Shown in pieces: positions 42,207 through 51,894 of a stretch of 64,000 bases of DNA (position 1 is its first letter; the number at the start of each line of letters is the position of its first letter). The translations under genes and the position numbers were made by a program. Source of the stretch: UBA10324 sp038326325 (GTDB taxonomy: Bacteria > Bacteroidota > Bacteroidia > Chitinophagales > UBA10324); the NCBI GenBank assembly GCA_038326325.1, contig JBBQJW010000017.1, positions 1-64,000 of the forward strand, in the 5' to 3' direction. The notes under the pieces were generated by a model that was not told the origin of the DNA, did not search any database, and saw nothing but the letters and a program-made list of their open reading frames with translations.

Positions 42207-45200
42207 ATGCCTGAGTTAGTAGCGCATAAATCATCCGATTTTCGTCCACGGGAAGCAGAAAACAAACAGTTAATCAATCTGTATAGGTTGTTTAGCATAA
42301 CAGGCGCAATCGTTTACCCAACATTTTATTTCATATTCAAATATGCATTTCCTGAGAATCATGATTCATTTTTACTGCGTGTGATAATGTCGGCTTTATG
42401 TCTTGGAATATTTTTTACGACTTATACCGAAAAAGTATTTATAGAGAATTTGAATAGCATTCTTTTTCTCATTTCTTTTTGCGGAGTAGCACACTTTACT
42501 TACCTGTTATGGGTAAATGATTTCCATGTTTTTTATTACATTGGATTTCTATTAACAGTATTTGCATTCAGTTTCACTTTAAAGCGATTAATAAATCTTT
42601 GGTTGTTTCTTATTTTTTCATTAGTGGCTGTAACAGTTTCAGCATTTAATATTTTAGATGCTCGTGATGCCTCATTCTATATTTTCTCATCAGGACTTAT
42701 GTTCTCTGTTATTTCAATTCTGTTATCACACAAACTTCAGACAGAGGAAGAATCAAACTTAGGAACATACTTACTTGAATCACTTTATCAGGAATCGCCT
42801 GATGCAATCATTATTGTTGAGAAAAAAGAAGACCGCATTCTTCGTATTAATAAAAAAGCACTTTCACTTTTTAATATTGATGATGAAGAAAAATTCGGAT
42901 ACCTGCCACTTCATGAATTAGTAGGAAGAAACCTGAATGAATCAAAAACAATTTTATCACTCGACATTAATAACAGTGATAAAATTTGGGTGAATGTGGC
43001 TCGAGAAGATTTTTCTATTCAAGGAACCGATTATGGAATTATTCGCCTGCTTGATATTTCTGCCGATAAAAAATTATCGGATGAATTAAGAATGAAGGAC
43101 GCACTGTTAAGTGGTGTAACAGAAGCAAGCACAAGTCTTTTGCAGAAAAAAGATTTTCAATCTGCCATCAAAGAGGCGATTAAGTTGCTTGGTAAAGCAA
43201 CTCATGTTGATAGAGTTTATGTTTATGAAAATAATATTGATGATGCTACAGGAAAAACGATTTTCAGTCATCGTTATGAATGGATAAAAGAAACAGACTC
43301 ATTCAGAATTAATCGTCAGCAATTACAAAATATTTTTTACGATGATTTTTTTCCGCGCTGGGAAAAAGAAATGAGTATAGGAAAGACAATTAAGGGAAAT
43401 GTTGAAGATTTTCCAATAACAGAAAAAGTGATTTTAGGAAATAGAAAAACTCAATCACTGATTGTTGTACCTATTTCTATTGACGATAGATTCAGTGGAT
43501 TTATTGGTTTTGATAACTGCCATAGCAAACAAGAATGGAGTTACATTGAAGAAAGTATTTTGCGTTCAGCAGCAGCAGCAATTTCCGGAGCAATAAGCAA
43601 GCAAACAAAAGAGCGCGAAATTGTTTTAGCAATGGAAGCAACTGAATCTGCATCAAAGGCTAAAGAAAGTTTCCTCGCCAATGTGAGCCATGAAATTCGC
43701 ACCCCGATGAATGGAATAATTGGCCTTACTCAACTGTTACAAAAGTCGAAACTTGATGATAAGCAAACACAATATATTACTGCAATAAAACAATCGTCGG
43801 AGCACTTGCTTGTTATCATCAATGACTTGCTTGACTTTTCAAAAATTGTAGCGGGGCAAATGGAATTCGAAAATATTGAGTTCGATTTAACATCACTGCT
43901 TTATAACATCAATCAGACTTACGGTAATCGTGCGCTTGATAAAGGAATTTATTTACATGCTGATATTTCGGATGATGTTCCTAAAAAAATCATGGGCGAC
44001 CCCGTTCGATTAAATCAGGTGTTGGTCAATCTCGTTGGAAACTCAATCAAGTTTACTGAGCAGGGAGGTGTAACAATTCGAATCAGAAGTTTAGAAAATG
44101 AAAATAATATTCAACGACTTCGGTTCAGTATTGATGATACCGGAATTGGAATTCCAGTGGATAAATTAGATTCAATTTTCGAAAGCTTTAAACAGGCAAG
44201 TAAAGAGACCGCCCGCAAATACGGAGGAACAGGATTAGGATTAAGCATCGTAAAAAAATTAATTGATGCGCAAAATGGAAAAGTATGGGTAGAGAGCAAT
44301 CTCGGACATGGTTCAAGTTTTATTTTTGAATTGAACTTTGAATTGCCTTCGGAGAAAAAAATAAGTGTAACAGTTTCAACTAACTATCACCAACTTACGG
44401 GAGTAAATATTCTTTTAGCTGAAGACAACATGGTGAATCAATTGCTCGCTAATGATTTGATTTCGGAATGGGGAGCACAAATTGATATTGCCGACAATGG
44501 AGAAATTGCAATCAATAAACTTCGTCAGAAAAAATATGATTTGATCTTAATGGATGTGCAGATGCCGATTGTGAACGGACTGGAAGCAACCGAAATCATT
44601 CGAAACTACTCTGATGTAGCACTCCAGTCAATTCCGATAATTGCAATGACTGCAAATGCAATTAAAGGCGACAACGAAAAATGTATATCTGCCGGAATGA
44701 ATGACTACATCACAAAGCCCTTTAAACCCCTTGATTTGAATAATAAAATTTGGCAGTACCTTTCGAAAGAAAAACAAAGTGTTGCCGAAGGAATAACCGT
44801 ACAAACAAAAAATTCTTCAGCTGTGGAACAGGAATTTACATCAACCATCATCAACCTCATGAACCTTAAAGAATTTTCGAGAGGTAAAAATGATTTCTTA
44901 GTAAAGATGCTTGGGTTACTACTCGAGCAAACTCCGCCTGCTGTTCAGCAAATAGGTGATGCAATACCAAATTGTGATTGGGATACTGTTCGCAGCCTTG
45001 CGCACAAGATGAAACCAAATATTGGCTTGCTTGGAAATCCTGATTTAGATGTATTGATTTTAAAATTAGAAAAAAATTCTGATGCAAAAACTGAATTAGA
45101 AACTCTTCCTGAAGTTTATAATAGTTTCAATCAGTTATTAATTCCTGCATTGGATGAAGCCCGAAAAGCCCATGCCTTCTATGGTTCAGCCAAATCGTAA
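42207..45200 (+). CDS. Hybrid histidine kinase with PAS, GAF, REC and HPt domains
   Basis: 997 residues. About six membrane helices (30-185), PAS (about 195-290), GAF (about 295-465), HisKA with NVSHEIRTPMNG (about 495), HATPase with NLVGNSIKFTEQGGV, DTGIGIP and GTGLGLSIVKKL (600-715), a receiver with LILMDVQMPIVNG (phospho-Asp about 785) and KPF, and an HPt domain with LAHKMKPNIGLLG. All phosphotransfer steps are in one protein. The final acceptor may be one of the receiver proteins encoded next. No TGTWACA motif from 44.4 kb onward until 48.4 kb. Confidence 0.93.
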   Translation: MPELVAHKSSDFRPREAENKQLINLYRLFSITGAIVYPTFYFIFKYAFPENHDSFLLRVIMSALCLGIFFTTYTEKVFIENLNSILFLISFCGVAHFTYLLWVNDFHVFYYIGFLLTVFAFSFTLKRLINLWLFLIFSLVAVTVSAFNILDARDASFYIFSSGLMFSVISILLSHKLQTEEESNLGTYLLESLYQESPDAIIIVEKKEDRILRINKKALSLFNIDDEEKFGYLPLHELVGRNLNESKTILSLDINNSDKIWVNVAREDFSIQGTDYGIIRLLDISADKKLSDELRMKDALLSGVTEASTSLLQKKDFQSAIKEAIKLLGKATHVDRVYVYENNIDDATGKTIFSHRYEWIKETDSFRINRQQLQNIFYDDFFPRWEKEMSIGKTIKGNVEDFPITEKVILGNRKTQSLIVVPISIDDRFSGFIGFDNCHSKQEWSYIEESILRSAAAAISGAISKQTKEREIVLAMEATESASKAKESFLANVSHEIRTPMNGIIGLTQLLQKSKLDDKQTQYITAIKQSSEHLLVIINDLLDFSKIVAGQMEFENIEFDLTSLLYNINQTYGNRALDKGIYLHADISDDVPKKIMGDPVRLNQVLVNLVGNSIKFTEQGGVTIRIRSLENENNIQRLRFSIDDTGIGIPVDKLDSIFESFKQASKETARKYGGTGLGLSIVKKLIDAQNGKVWVESNLGHGSSFIFELNFELPSEKKISVTVSTNYHQLTGVNILLAEDNMVNQLLANDLISEWGAQIDIADNGEIAINKLRQKKYDLILMDVQMPIVNGLEATEIIRNYSDVALQSIPIIAMTANAIKGDNEKCISAGMNDYITKPFKPLDLNNKIWQYLSKEKQSVAEGITVQTKNSSAVEQEFTSTIINLMNLKEFSRGKNDFLVKMLGLLLEQTPPAVQQIGDAIPNCDWDTVRSLAHKMKPNIGLLGNPDLDVLILKLEKNSDAKTELETLPEVYNSFNQLLIPALDEARKAHAFYGSAKS

Positions 45201-45348
45201 AATTATTTTATTCTTAACGGTAACTTAACATTAGCATTCGTAAAACCGACTGCCCATTACTATCTACAAATTAACCTTTAAATAATTCTGTCTGGCGGTT
45301 ATTGTTGGTGCTTTATCGAAACGGATTATGTTCCTGTTTCTTGTATGA

Positions 45349-45356
45349 TACTTTTG
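45349..45356 (+). promoter_or_regulatory. -7 box before the single-receiver gene
   Basis: TACTTTTG fits TAnnTTTG, 35 bases before the ATG at 45391. No good -33 TTTG at the expected distance. Confidence 0.35.
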
Positions 45357-45390
45357 GACAACAGAGAAAAAGAATTCTCTAATCTACTTA

Positions 45391-45762
45391 ATGAAAAAAA
45401 CACTACTTGTTGTTGATGACGAATTAAGCATTCGTTTACTTCTCGAACATTTTCTCGGGGAAGAATACAATGTAGTTACAAAGGAAGATGGAAAAACTGC
45501 TTTTGATTGGTTAGAAAAAGGAAATCACACAGATTTAATTTTAGCTGACCTTGAAATGCCGAAAGTTGATGGATTTGAATTGTTAGTAAAACTTCGCGAC
45601 AATAAACAAACACAATCTATTCCCTGTATGGTTGTTACTGGAAAAGCAAAAACTGATAACTACATGAAATCATTTCGACTGGGAGCAATGGATTTTTTAC
45701 AGAAGCCGTTCACACCCGAAGAAATAAAAAACAGGGTTGAGATTATTTTGAGAGAGAAATAG
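45391..45762 (+). CDS. Single-domain response regulator
   Basis: 123 residues, one CheY-like receiver. All key residues are present: LLVVDDE acidic pair, phospho-acceptor in LILADLEMPKVDG (about residue 52), Thr in MVVTGKAK and Lys in LQKPF. No output domain, so it acts by protein contact or relay. Placed between the hybrid kinase and a pseudo-receiver. Confidence 0.92.
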   Translation: MKKTLLVVDDELSIRLLLEHFLGEEYNVVTKEDGKTAFDWLEKGNHTDLILADLEMPKVDGFELLVKLRDNKQTQSIPCMVVTGKAKTDNYMKSFRLGAMDFLQKPFTPEEIKNRVEIILREK

Positions 45763-45787
45763 ATTTAAAAACACAACTGAAACTAAA

Positions 45788-46201
45788 ATGATGATTGTAT
45801 TTGTTAACCACGATAAAGGACTACGAGAGACATTCATGAATACTTTTCATCAGACAAGTAAAGTGTTTTGTTTTGGCGATATGTTTGAAGCATATAAATG
45901 GATCAGAAAGCATGATAAATCTCCGGATGTAATTATTACCGAAGTTGATTTACAAGATCCATCAGGATTACAAACACTCAAATTTTTAGAAACGAAAAGC
46001 AAGCTAAAAGAAACAAAGTTGATTGCATTTACACCCGAACCTGCTGCCAAGGAAGAAATATCTTTAGTCGTTTCAGAAGGAGCCGATGCAGTTTTCACAA
46101 CAGCAACATTATTAAGTGATGTGAGTTCTTACTTAAAATATCTTGAATCAACAAGCACATCAACAAAAAGCGGAAACCCAAAATCGACCGATAAAAAATA
46201 A
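45788..46201 (+). CDS. Pseudo-receiver with Glu at the phospho-acceptor site
   Basis: 137 residues with the receiver alpha/beta pattern, but key positions are changed. The acidic pair is NHD (residues 7-9); the phospho-acceptor position, eight residues before the conserved Gly of DPSG, is Glu (IITEVDLQDPSG); the conserved Lys-Pro is absent (FTTATLL). A Glu there often imitates the phosphorylated state. A Ser/Thr/Lys tail ends the protein. Twenty-five bases after the true single-domain regulator, so the two may work together. Confidence 0.75.
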   Translation: MMIVFVNHDKGLRETFMNTFHQTSKVFCFGDMFEAYKWIRKHDKSPDVIITEVDLQDPSGLQTLKFLETKSKLKETKLIAFTPEPAAKEEISLVVSEGADAVFTTATLLSDVSSYLKYLESTSTSTKSGNPKSTDKK

Positions 46202-46271
46202 TTTATAAGCGAATTTCAGTCGGTTAATATTTCTGTAACGCCGATTAAACGCAATATTTAGAAGTTAATAT

Positions 46272-46279
46272 TATTTTTG
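46272..46279 (+). promoter_or_regulatory. -7 box before the LytTR response regulator gene
   Basis: TATTTTTG fits TAnnTTTG, 20 bases before the ATG at 46299, which would leave a leader of only about 13 bases. -33 box not clear. Confidence 0.35.
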
Positions 46280-46298
46280 ACCAACTCCAATTTTTATC

Positions 46299-46985
46299 AT
46301 GAAGTGCTTAGTTGTTGATGACGATAAAATTTCTCGCGAATTAGTTTGCGAATGCATTAAAGAAACCGAATGGTTAATTCTCTCCAGTGTTTGCAAAAGC
46401 GCAATTGAAGCTTCAAATTACTTGAGTAATAATGAAGTTGATTTGATTTTTCTTGATGTAGAAATGCCGAAGATGAGCGGACTTGAATTATTAAAAAGTC
46501 TAAATCACAAACCACAAGTAATTTTAATTACAGCGAAAGAAAAATATGCTGTTGAAGCTTTTGAATATGAGGTGACTGATTTTTTAGTTAAGCCGGTTAA
46601 TCATACTCGTTTTTTAAAAGCAGTTCAAAAAGTAAAAACAAAGAATAAACCCTCATCCATTGAATCGGTTAACGGAGGAAATATTTTTATTAAAGTTGAT
46701 TCTGAATTAATCAATTTGAGTACGAGCGAAATTTTGTGGATTGAAGCATTGGGAGATTATGTGAATTTCATAACCCCTACAAAAAAATATGTGGTGCTCA
46801 GCACCATGAAAAATATTGAAACAAAATTGCCGCCATCAGAATTTGCGCGTGTGCATCGCTCTTATCTTGTTCGTATTGATAAAATAAAAAAGATTTCAGA
46901 AGATATTATTCTGGTAGAGAATAAATTGATTCCAGTGAGTAAGTCATACAAAAAAGATTTACTTGAGCGTTTAACTACTCTGTGA
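46299..46985 (+). CDS. LytTR response regulator
   Basis: 228 residues. Receiver (1-118) with CLVVDDDKISREL, phospho-Asp in LIFLDVEMPKMSG and LVKPV; LytTR DNA-binding domain (about 130-228: IFIKVDSELINLSTSEILWIEALGDYVNF, then FARVHRSYLVRIDKI and LIPVSKSYKKDLLE). Its cognate kinase is not adjacent apart from the large hybrid kinase upstream. Its stop overlaps the GTG start of the lipoprotein gene by 4 bases. Confidence 0.93.
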   Translation: MKCLVVDDDKISRELVCECIKETEWLILSSVCKSAIEASNYLSNNEVDLIFLDVEMPKMSGLELLKSLNHKPQVILITAKEKYAVEAFEYEVTDFLVKPVNHTRFLKAVQKVKTKNKPSSIESVNGGNIFIKVDSELINLSTSEILWIEALGDYVNFITPTKKYVVLSTMKNIETKLPPSEFARVHRSYLVRIDKIKKISEDIILVENKLIPVSKSYKKDLLERLTTL

Positions 46986-48664
46986 AAAATTTAGTAGCCG
47001 CGAATTATTTTTTACTTAATTTTTTTTTAGTAATTATTTTTTGCATCGGGTTTTCTGGTTGTGCGAATGTTGTTGCTCCAACGGGTGGAACAAAAGATAT
47101 TCTTCCACCGAAAATAATTTCATCAACACCAAAAAATTTAACAACTAATTTTAAGAGCAAGGAAATTAAAATCTCTTTCGACGAATATTTTTCGTTGAAT
47201 AACCCTGCGACTGAAATTTATTTATCGCCGATTGCAAATGGTAAATTGAAATGGAGAACAAGGAAGAAAAATCTATTTATCACACTTCCTGATTCAATGA
47301 AAGAAAACACCACCTACACTATTCATTTCGGAAATTCAATTCAGGATATTACTGAACAGAATAAATTGGAAGGACTGAATTATGTGTTCTCTACAGGGCC
47401 GGTGATTGATTCATTTCGAATTCAGGGAATAGTGATGGATGCAAAAACTCAAAAACAACAGAAGGGATTTTTAGTGATGCTGTATTCTTCATCCGATGAT
47501 TCGGTTGTTGCGAAAAATAAACCGGATTATTTCGCACGAACAAATGAAAGCGGAGAATTTGTTTTGGATTATTTGCACGAGGGAAAGTATCACCTGTTTT
47601 GTTTGAGCGACCAGAACGGAAATTATTTGTACGACCAACCGAATGAAGAAATTGCTTTTGTTGACACAATGATTTCGGTTCACGATACAACTGCATTTTA
47701 TTCTCTCCATTCATTTCTTCCAACCCAACTGAAGACAGTTTTGCTGTCTTCATCATCGGCAGATAACAAGAAAATTTCTTTTGCTTTCAACCATGAGGTG
47801 AAAGATTTTTCTCTTCAATTAATTTCAGATTCAACTAAAATTCTGTTTCAATCAAAAAATAAAACGGGCGATACACTTTATGCCTGGATAGAAACAAAAC
47901 AAATTGATAGTATTTTTTTTCAGTTGAATTTGAATAGTGAAACTGATACAGTTGCTGTTCGATTAAAATCTTCATCAACTCCGACGAAGGGATTGAATAA
48001 TAAATTTTCTATCCGGACAAATCTTGTGGGGTCAAAAAATAATTATGGATTGTTGCCTGATAACCGATTTGAATTGTATTTCTCTTACCCACTGAAAAGT
48101 ATTGCAAAAGACATTCTTGCTTCTTTCATTATTGATTCAACAAAGGAGACAAAACGAACATTGTTCTTAAAGAAAACGGATTCACTTACGCAACTTCCAT
48201 ATTCGGTTTGTAATAATGAATTTCAATCGCAACAGAAATATAAGGTGATAATTCCCGCAGGATTGTTTGAAGATGTTTATGGAAATAAAAGCGACAGTGC
48301 GGTTTTTGAATTCAAACAATTGTCAGAGGAACAAACCGGAAATCTGAAGCTAACTGTTACACTTAAAGACAGCACGAAACATTATTACTCAGAACTGATG
48401 CAGGGAAATTCAATAGTAAAAGAATGGGCTCTCGAAAACGGAAAAAACTTTTTTTTATTGAAATCATTAACTCCAGGCGCATATAGACTGCAATTCGTTT
48501 GCGATGAAAACGGAAACGGAAAATGGGATTCAGGAGATTACTGGAAGAAGAAACAACCCGAAAAAATTATTCTTTACACTAAAGAAATGACTGTACGACC
48601 CAACTGGGATTTAGAAATTGAAACAGAGGTTGGTGCAACTTCATTTGGAAAACGGAAGAAATAA
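46982..48664 (+). CDS. Lipoprotein with N-terminal Ig-like domain
   Basis: 560 residues from a GTG that overlaps the regulator's stop. Lipoprotein signal (LVIIFCIGFSGC, cysteine about residue 27). The sequence after it (VAPTGGTKDILPPKIISSTPKNL, then FDEYFSLNN) is the Big_5-type Ig-like domain found in a Bacteroidota-specific lipoprotein family. Beta-rich repeats fill the remainder (FNHEVKDFSLQLI, YGLLPDNRFELYFSYPL). Outer-membrane facing; a role in gliding or envelope has been supposed for relatives, but I cannot assign one here. Confidence 0.8.
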   Translation: MKNLVAANYFLLNFFLVIIFCIGFSGCANVVAPTGGTKDILPPKIISSTPKNLTTNFKSKEIKISFDEYFSLNNPATEIYLSPIANGKLKWRTRKKNLFITLPDSMKENTTYTIHFGNSIQDITEQNKLEGLNYVFSTGPVIDSFRIQGIVMDAKTQKQQKGFLVMLYSSSDDSVVAKNKPDYFARTNESGEFVLDYLHEGKYHLFCLSDQNGNYLYDQPNEEIAFVDTMISVHDTTAFYSLHSFLPTQLKTVLLSSSSADNKKISFAFNHEVKDFSLQLISDSTKILFQSKNKTGDTLYAWIETKQIDSIFFQLNLNSETDTVAVRLKSSSTPTKGLNNKFSIRTNLVGSKNNYGLLPDNRFELYFSYPLKSIAKDILASFIIDSTKETKRTLFLKKTDSLTQLPYSVCNNEFQSQQKYKVIIPAGLFEDVYGNKSDSAVFEFKQLSEEQTGNLKLTVTLKDSTKHYYSELMQGNSIVKEWALENGKNFFLLKSLTPGAYRLQFVCDENGNGKWDSGDYWKKKQPEKIILYTKEMTVRPNWDLEIETEVGATSFGKRKK

Positions 48665-48671
48665 AACTTTT

Positions 48672-49196
48672 CTACTTTACTTCTTCTTTAAACCACTGAG
48701 AATACATCACATAATTATTTGCAATTCGCATATTTATTTGTTCGAAATGTTCGGGGCTGATTTCCTTCACCTTTTTTGCCGGAACTCCCGCGTAAATAGA
48801 ACCTGATTCAACACGAGTATTTTCAAGCACAACCGAACCGGCGGCTATCAGCGAATTTTTTTCTATCACACAATGGTCCATCACTATCGCACTCATTCCC
48901 ACCAACACATTGTCTTCAAGTGTGCAGCCGTGCACAATTGCATTGTGACCGATTGATACATTGTTGCCAATTGTGGTTGCCGCCTTTTGATAGGTGCAAT
49001 GAATTATTGCGCCATCCTGAATATTCACCCTGTTGCCCATCCGAATTGAATTCACATCACCGCGCACAACAGCATTAAACCAAATAGAACAATCATCACC
49101 TGTAACCACATCTCCAATAACAATTGCTGTTTCCGCGATATAAATATTTTTTCCAAATACCGGAGTGAAACTGCGAACAGTCTTTATTAAAGCCAT
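48672..49196 (-). CDS. Gamma-carbonic-anhydrase-like hexapeptide protein
   Basis: 174 residues, left-handed beta-helix with repeated hexapeptides (YIAETAIVIGDVVTGDDCSIWFNAVVRGD, then VNIQDGAIIHCT). Metal-binding histidines are visible in IIHCT, VSIGHNAIVHGC. Relatives include YrdA/PaaY thioesterase-like proteins. Trimeric and cytoplasmic. In an organism with paa genes a PaaY-like role is possible, but it lies 23 kb away. Confidence 0.9.
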   Translation of the reverse strand: MALIKTVRSFTPVFGKNIYIAETAIVIGDVVTGDDCSIWFNAVVRGDVNSIRMGNRVNIQDGAIIHCTYQKAATTIGNNVSIGHNAIVHGCTLEDNVLVGMSAIVMDHCVIEKNSLIAAGSVVLENTRVESGSIYAGVPAKKVKEISPEHFEQINMRIANNYVMYSQWFKEEVK

Positions 49197-49205
49197 TTCG
49201 GAAAA

Positions 49206-51833
49206 TTATTTTTCAGAATTAATTTGAATATTGTTCGACTGCTTTTCATTTATTTCATCTAACTTTTTCTGGATGTATTGAATGTCCGAATCAAGAGATG
49301 AATTATCTGATTTTTTATTTTCCAATTCATTTTTCACTTGCGATAAAACCCCGGAGGCAGATAGCCGAACCCACAAAGTTTTTGAATCGTTCAGCGCAAT
49401 TGAGGTAAGCAAGTCAACTCCCTTCAATCGTGTTGAAGAATGAGTATTCACTAAATAAGTTTTCATAGAAGTCAGCACAGAGAAGATTTCATAACCACTT
49501 GCTGTGTTCATTTTATTTTCAAACCAATCATAATCATCAGCATTTCCTTTCTCAGCTAAAATTGTTGCAAGCGAATAGATCAGGTCATTTGTTTTTTCAT
49601 TTTTCAACGATGAAGCAAGCGTGTATGCCTTTGTTGGATTGTGTGACTGTAACACGGTGAGTGTGGAACCTAACACGCTGTAAGAGCTGTCCTTCATTGT
49701 TATATCTGTAACAGTGTTAATCATATCTTCATCGGTAAGCGAGCTTAATTTATTTAGTGCTTCAGTACGAACATGTGGATTTGGATCAGTCTTTACCAAT
49801 GAAAATAAAATTGGTTTTACCTGCATAATTGTTTTTTCATCATCGAGCGCAATCATTTCAACCGCGCTTTTTCTGATGAACCAGAATTTATCATTCAATG
49901 CGCTCACTAAAGTTTGCCGCGATGCTTCATCTAAATCCTGTTCATTTTGAAAATGCTCTACGGCCTCATACCGGTCTAAGAACAGAGCAGCATGATTGAA
50001 TTGAAACACAAAAGCCGAATCATCTTTCATGTCATTCTTCTCCCACAAAATACTTTTCGTTGCATCCACATTTACCAATGAAGGTTTTGTATAAGCAGGA
50101 AACGAAAAAGTTTGTTTCGCCTTTGTCATCATCACTCGATAGCGTTTTACATCAGCGCCTGAATAAACATCAACATCAATCGGAAGTTGAAACACAGGGA
50201 TTCCTGTTGTTGTATCCTGTGTTTGCTCAATGGTTACGAACTCAGCATTTGATTCATCGCTGTAAGTGTAATTGACCGTTACACTCGGGTGGCCTTTCGA
50301 TAAATAATATTCGTTGAAGAACCAATTCAAATCTTCGCCAGTTACTTTTTCAAAAGCCATTCTGAGCGAATGCACTTCACCTGTTCCGAATTTATTTTCG
50401 GTGAGATAAACATTGAGCGATTTAAAAAACGCTTCGTCACCAACATAATTTCGCAACATGTACAACGCGCAACCTCCGCGCTGGTAACTATTCGCATCGA
50501 ATAAATCTTCCTGACTTTCATAATGATAACGAATGAGCGGAACAGGATTAGATGCCGCAGCAAGCAGGTATGTATTCTTATCATTAAAAACCTGAAGATC
50601 TCCGGCATCTTTTCCAAGTTTGTGTTCAAACCAGAGCGATTCGCTGTAATCGGCAAATGATTCGTTGAGCGAAATGTTCGACCATGATTCACATGTAACC
50701 AAATCGCCGAACCAGTGATGAAATAATTCGTGACAAATAATATCATCATGATTACCGTCAATCATTTCGCGATGCGTTTGATTCAGCGCATCGTAATGAA
50801 CAACGGCTGTTGTGTTTTCCATTGCACCCGAAACAAAATCGCGAACTACAATCTGCGAATACTTTGGCCACACATAATCAATGCCAAGCAATTTACTGTA
50901 ACACTCAATCATCTCCGGAGTGTTTCCGAAAATTTCTTTTGCATACGGAGCATAGTCTGGCTCTACAAAATAATCTACCGGCATGTTGTGCCACTTGTCG
51001 TGTGTGATTTTAAAATCGCCAACAGCCATCATAACTAAGTAAGGCGCGATTGGCAAATCCATTTTCCAATGGTCGGTGCGTGTTCCGTTCTTATTATTTT
51101 TTGAATCAATCATCAGACCATTCGAAAGTGTTACATACGGCGTGTCGACTGTCATATAAATTTCAATCAGTGTTTTCATGTTCGGCTTATCAATGGTTGG
51201 ATACCATGCTGAATTCGATTCTGTTTCTCCCTGTGTCCAGATTTGTTTTGGTTTATTCGGCTCTTCTCCTTTCGGATTAATAAAGTACAAACCTTTTGAA
51301 TCGGTTATCGCTGCGCTTCCCTCAGTTTTGCGTTCGTTTGGTTTCGCGGTGTAGTCAATGAAAATTGTATAAGAATCATTTCGTGTATAAACTTTGTTTA
51401 AGAAAATATGAAGTTGCAATGAATCATAAACATACTGTAACAGTTTATTTCCTGTTGCGGATACCAATTCTACTTTATGAATATCAAAACCTTTCGCATC
51501 GAGTGTTAGTGTGTCAGTTGGATAAAAATGTGGTTTGAAGGTGATGGTCGCTTTTCCCACCATGTGTTGATGTTCCCAGTCAAAATTGACTTCAAGTTTC
51601 GTACTGATGATGTCGTTGGTGATGGTGTGTGATGGATGATAATCTCCAATCGGCGTTTCATCTTTTGTTGATTCATTCTCACTTGAATAAGATGAATCAT
51701 AACCGTTTTCATTATTGTAATTGTATTCATCCTTTTCTCCCTTGTGAAAAATTCCGCAGCCGGAATTAATTGACAGAGTGAAAAAGGAAATTAAAAGGAG
51801 GGAGAGAAAATTTTTTTGTGAATTCAAATTCAT
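49206..51833 (-). CDS. M1 family metallopeptidase, lipoprotein
   Basis: 875 residues from MNLNSQKNFLSLLLISFF, where a lipoprotein signal ends in SINSGC; a longer frame would extend 52 residues across the divergent promoter. Aminopeptidase N-type domain with exopeptidase motif VSGAMENTT and zinc motif CHELFHHWFGD plus NESFADY (Glu 19-20 residues later). C-terminal HEAT-like helical repeats (about 640-860). It trims peptides at the N-terminus in the periplasm or at the surface. Confidence 0.92.
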   Translation of the reverse strand: MNLNSQKNFLSLLLISFFTLSINSGCGIFHKGEKDEYNYNNENGYDSSYSSENESTKDETPIGDYHPSHTITNDIISTKLEVNFDWEHQHMVGKATITFKPHFYPTDTLTLDAKGFDIHKVELVSATGNKLLQYVYDSLQLHIFLNKVYTRNDSYTIFIDYTAKPNERKTEGSAAITDSKGLYFINPKGEEPNKPKQIWTQGETESNSAWYPTIDKPNMKTLIEIYMTVDTPYVTLSNGLMIDSKNNKNGTRTDHWKMDLPIAPYLVMMAVGDFKITHDKWHNMPVDYFVEPDYAPYAKEIFGNTPEMIECYSKLLGIDYVWPKYSQIVVRDFVSGAMENTTAVVHYDALNQTHREMIDGNHDDIICHELFHHWFGDLVTCESWSNISLNESFADYSESLWFEHKLGKDAGDLQVFNDKNTYLLAAASNPVPLIRYHYESQEDLFDANSYQRGGCALYMLRNYVGDEAFFKSLNVYLTENKFGTGEVHSLRMAFEKVTGEDLNWFFNEYYLSKGHPSVTVNYTYSDESNAEFVTIEQTQDTTTGIPVFQLPIDVDVYSGADVKRYRVMMTKAKQTFSFPAYTKPSLVNVDATKSILWEKNDMKDDSAFVFQFNHAALFLDRYEAVEHFQNEQDLDEASRQTLVSALNDKFWFIRKSAVEMIALDDEKTIMQVKPILFSLVKTDPNPHVRTEALNKLSSLTDEDMINTVTDITMKDSSYSVLGSTLTVLQSHNPTKAYTLASSLKNEKTNDLIYSLATILAEKGNADDYDWFENKMNTASGYEIFSVLTSMKTYLVNTHSSTRLKGVDLLTSIALNDSKTLWVRLSASGVLSQVKNELENKKSDNSSLDSDIQYIQKKLDEINEKQSNNIQINSEK

Positions 51834-51854
51834 GTTTTTGTAAATGTTCGGAAA

Positions 51855-51887
51855 CAAACCTAATGGAATTATCTTTATCGCACACAA
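51855..51887 (-). promoter_or_regulatory. Promoter for the M1 peptidase gene
   Basis: On the minus strand TAGGTTTG (51855-51862) fits TAnnTTTG with an ATTG-like -33 about 22 bases upstream. The region is shared with the start of the divergent biotin-carrier gene (51895). Confidence 0.4.
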
Positions 51888-51894
51888 TTGCACC

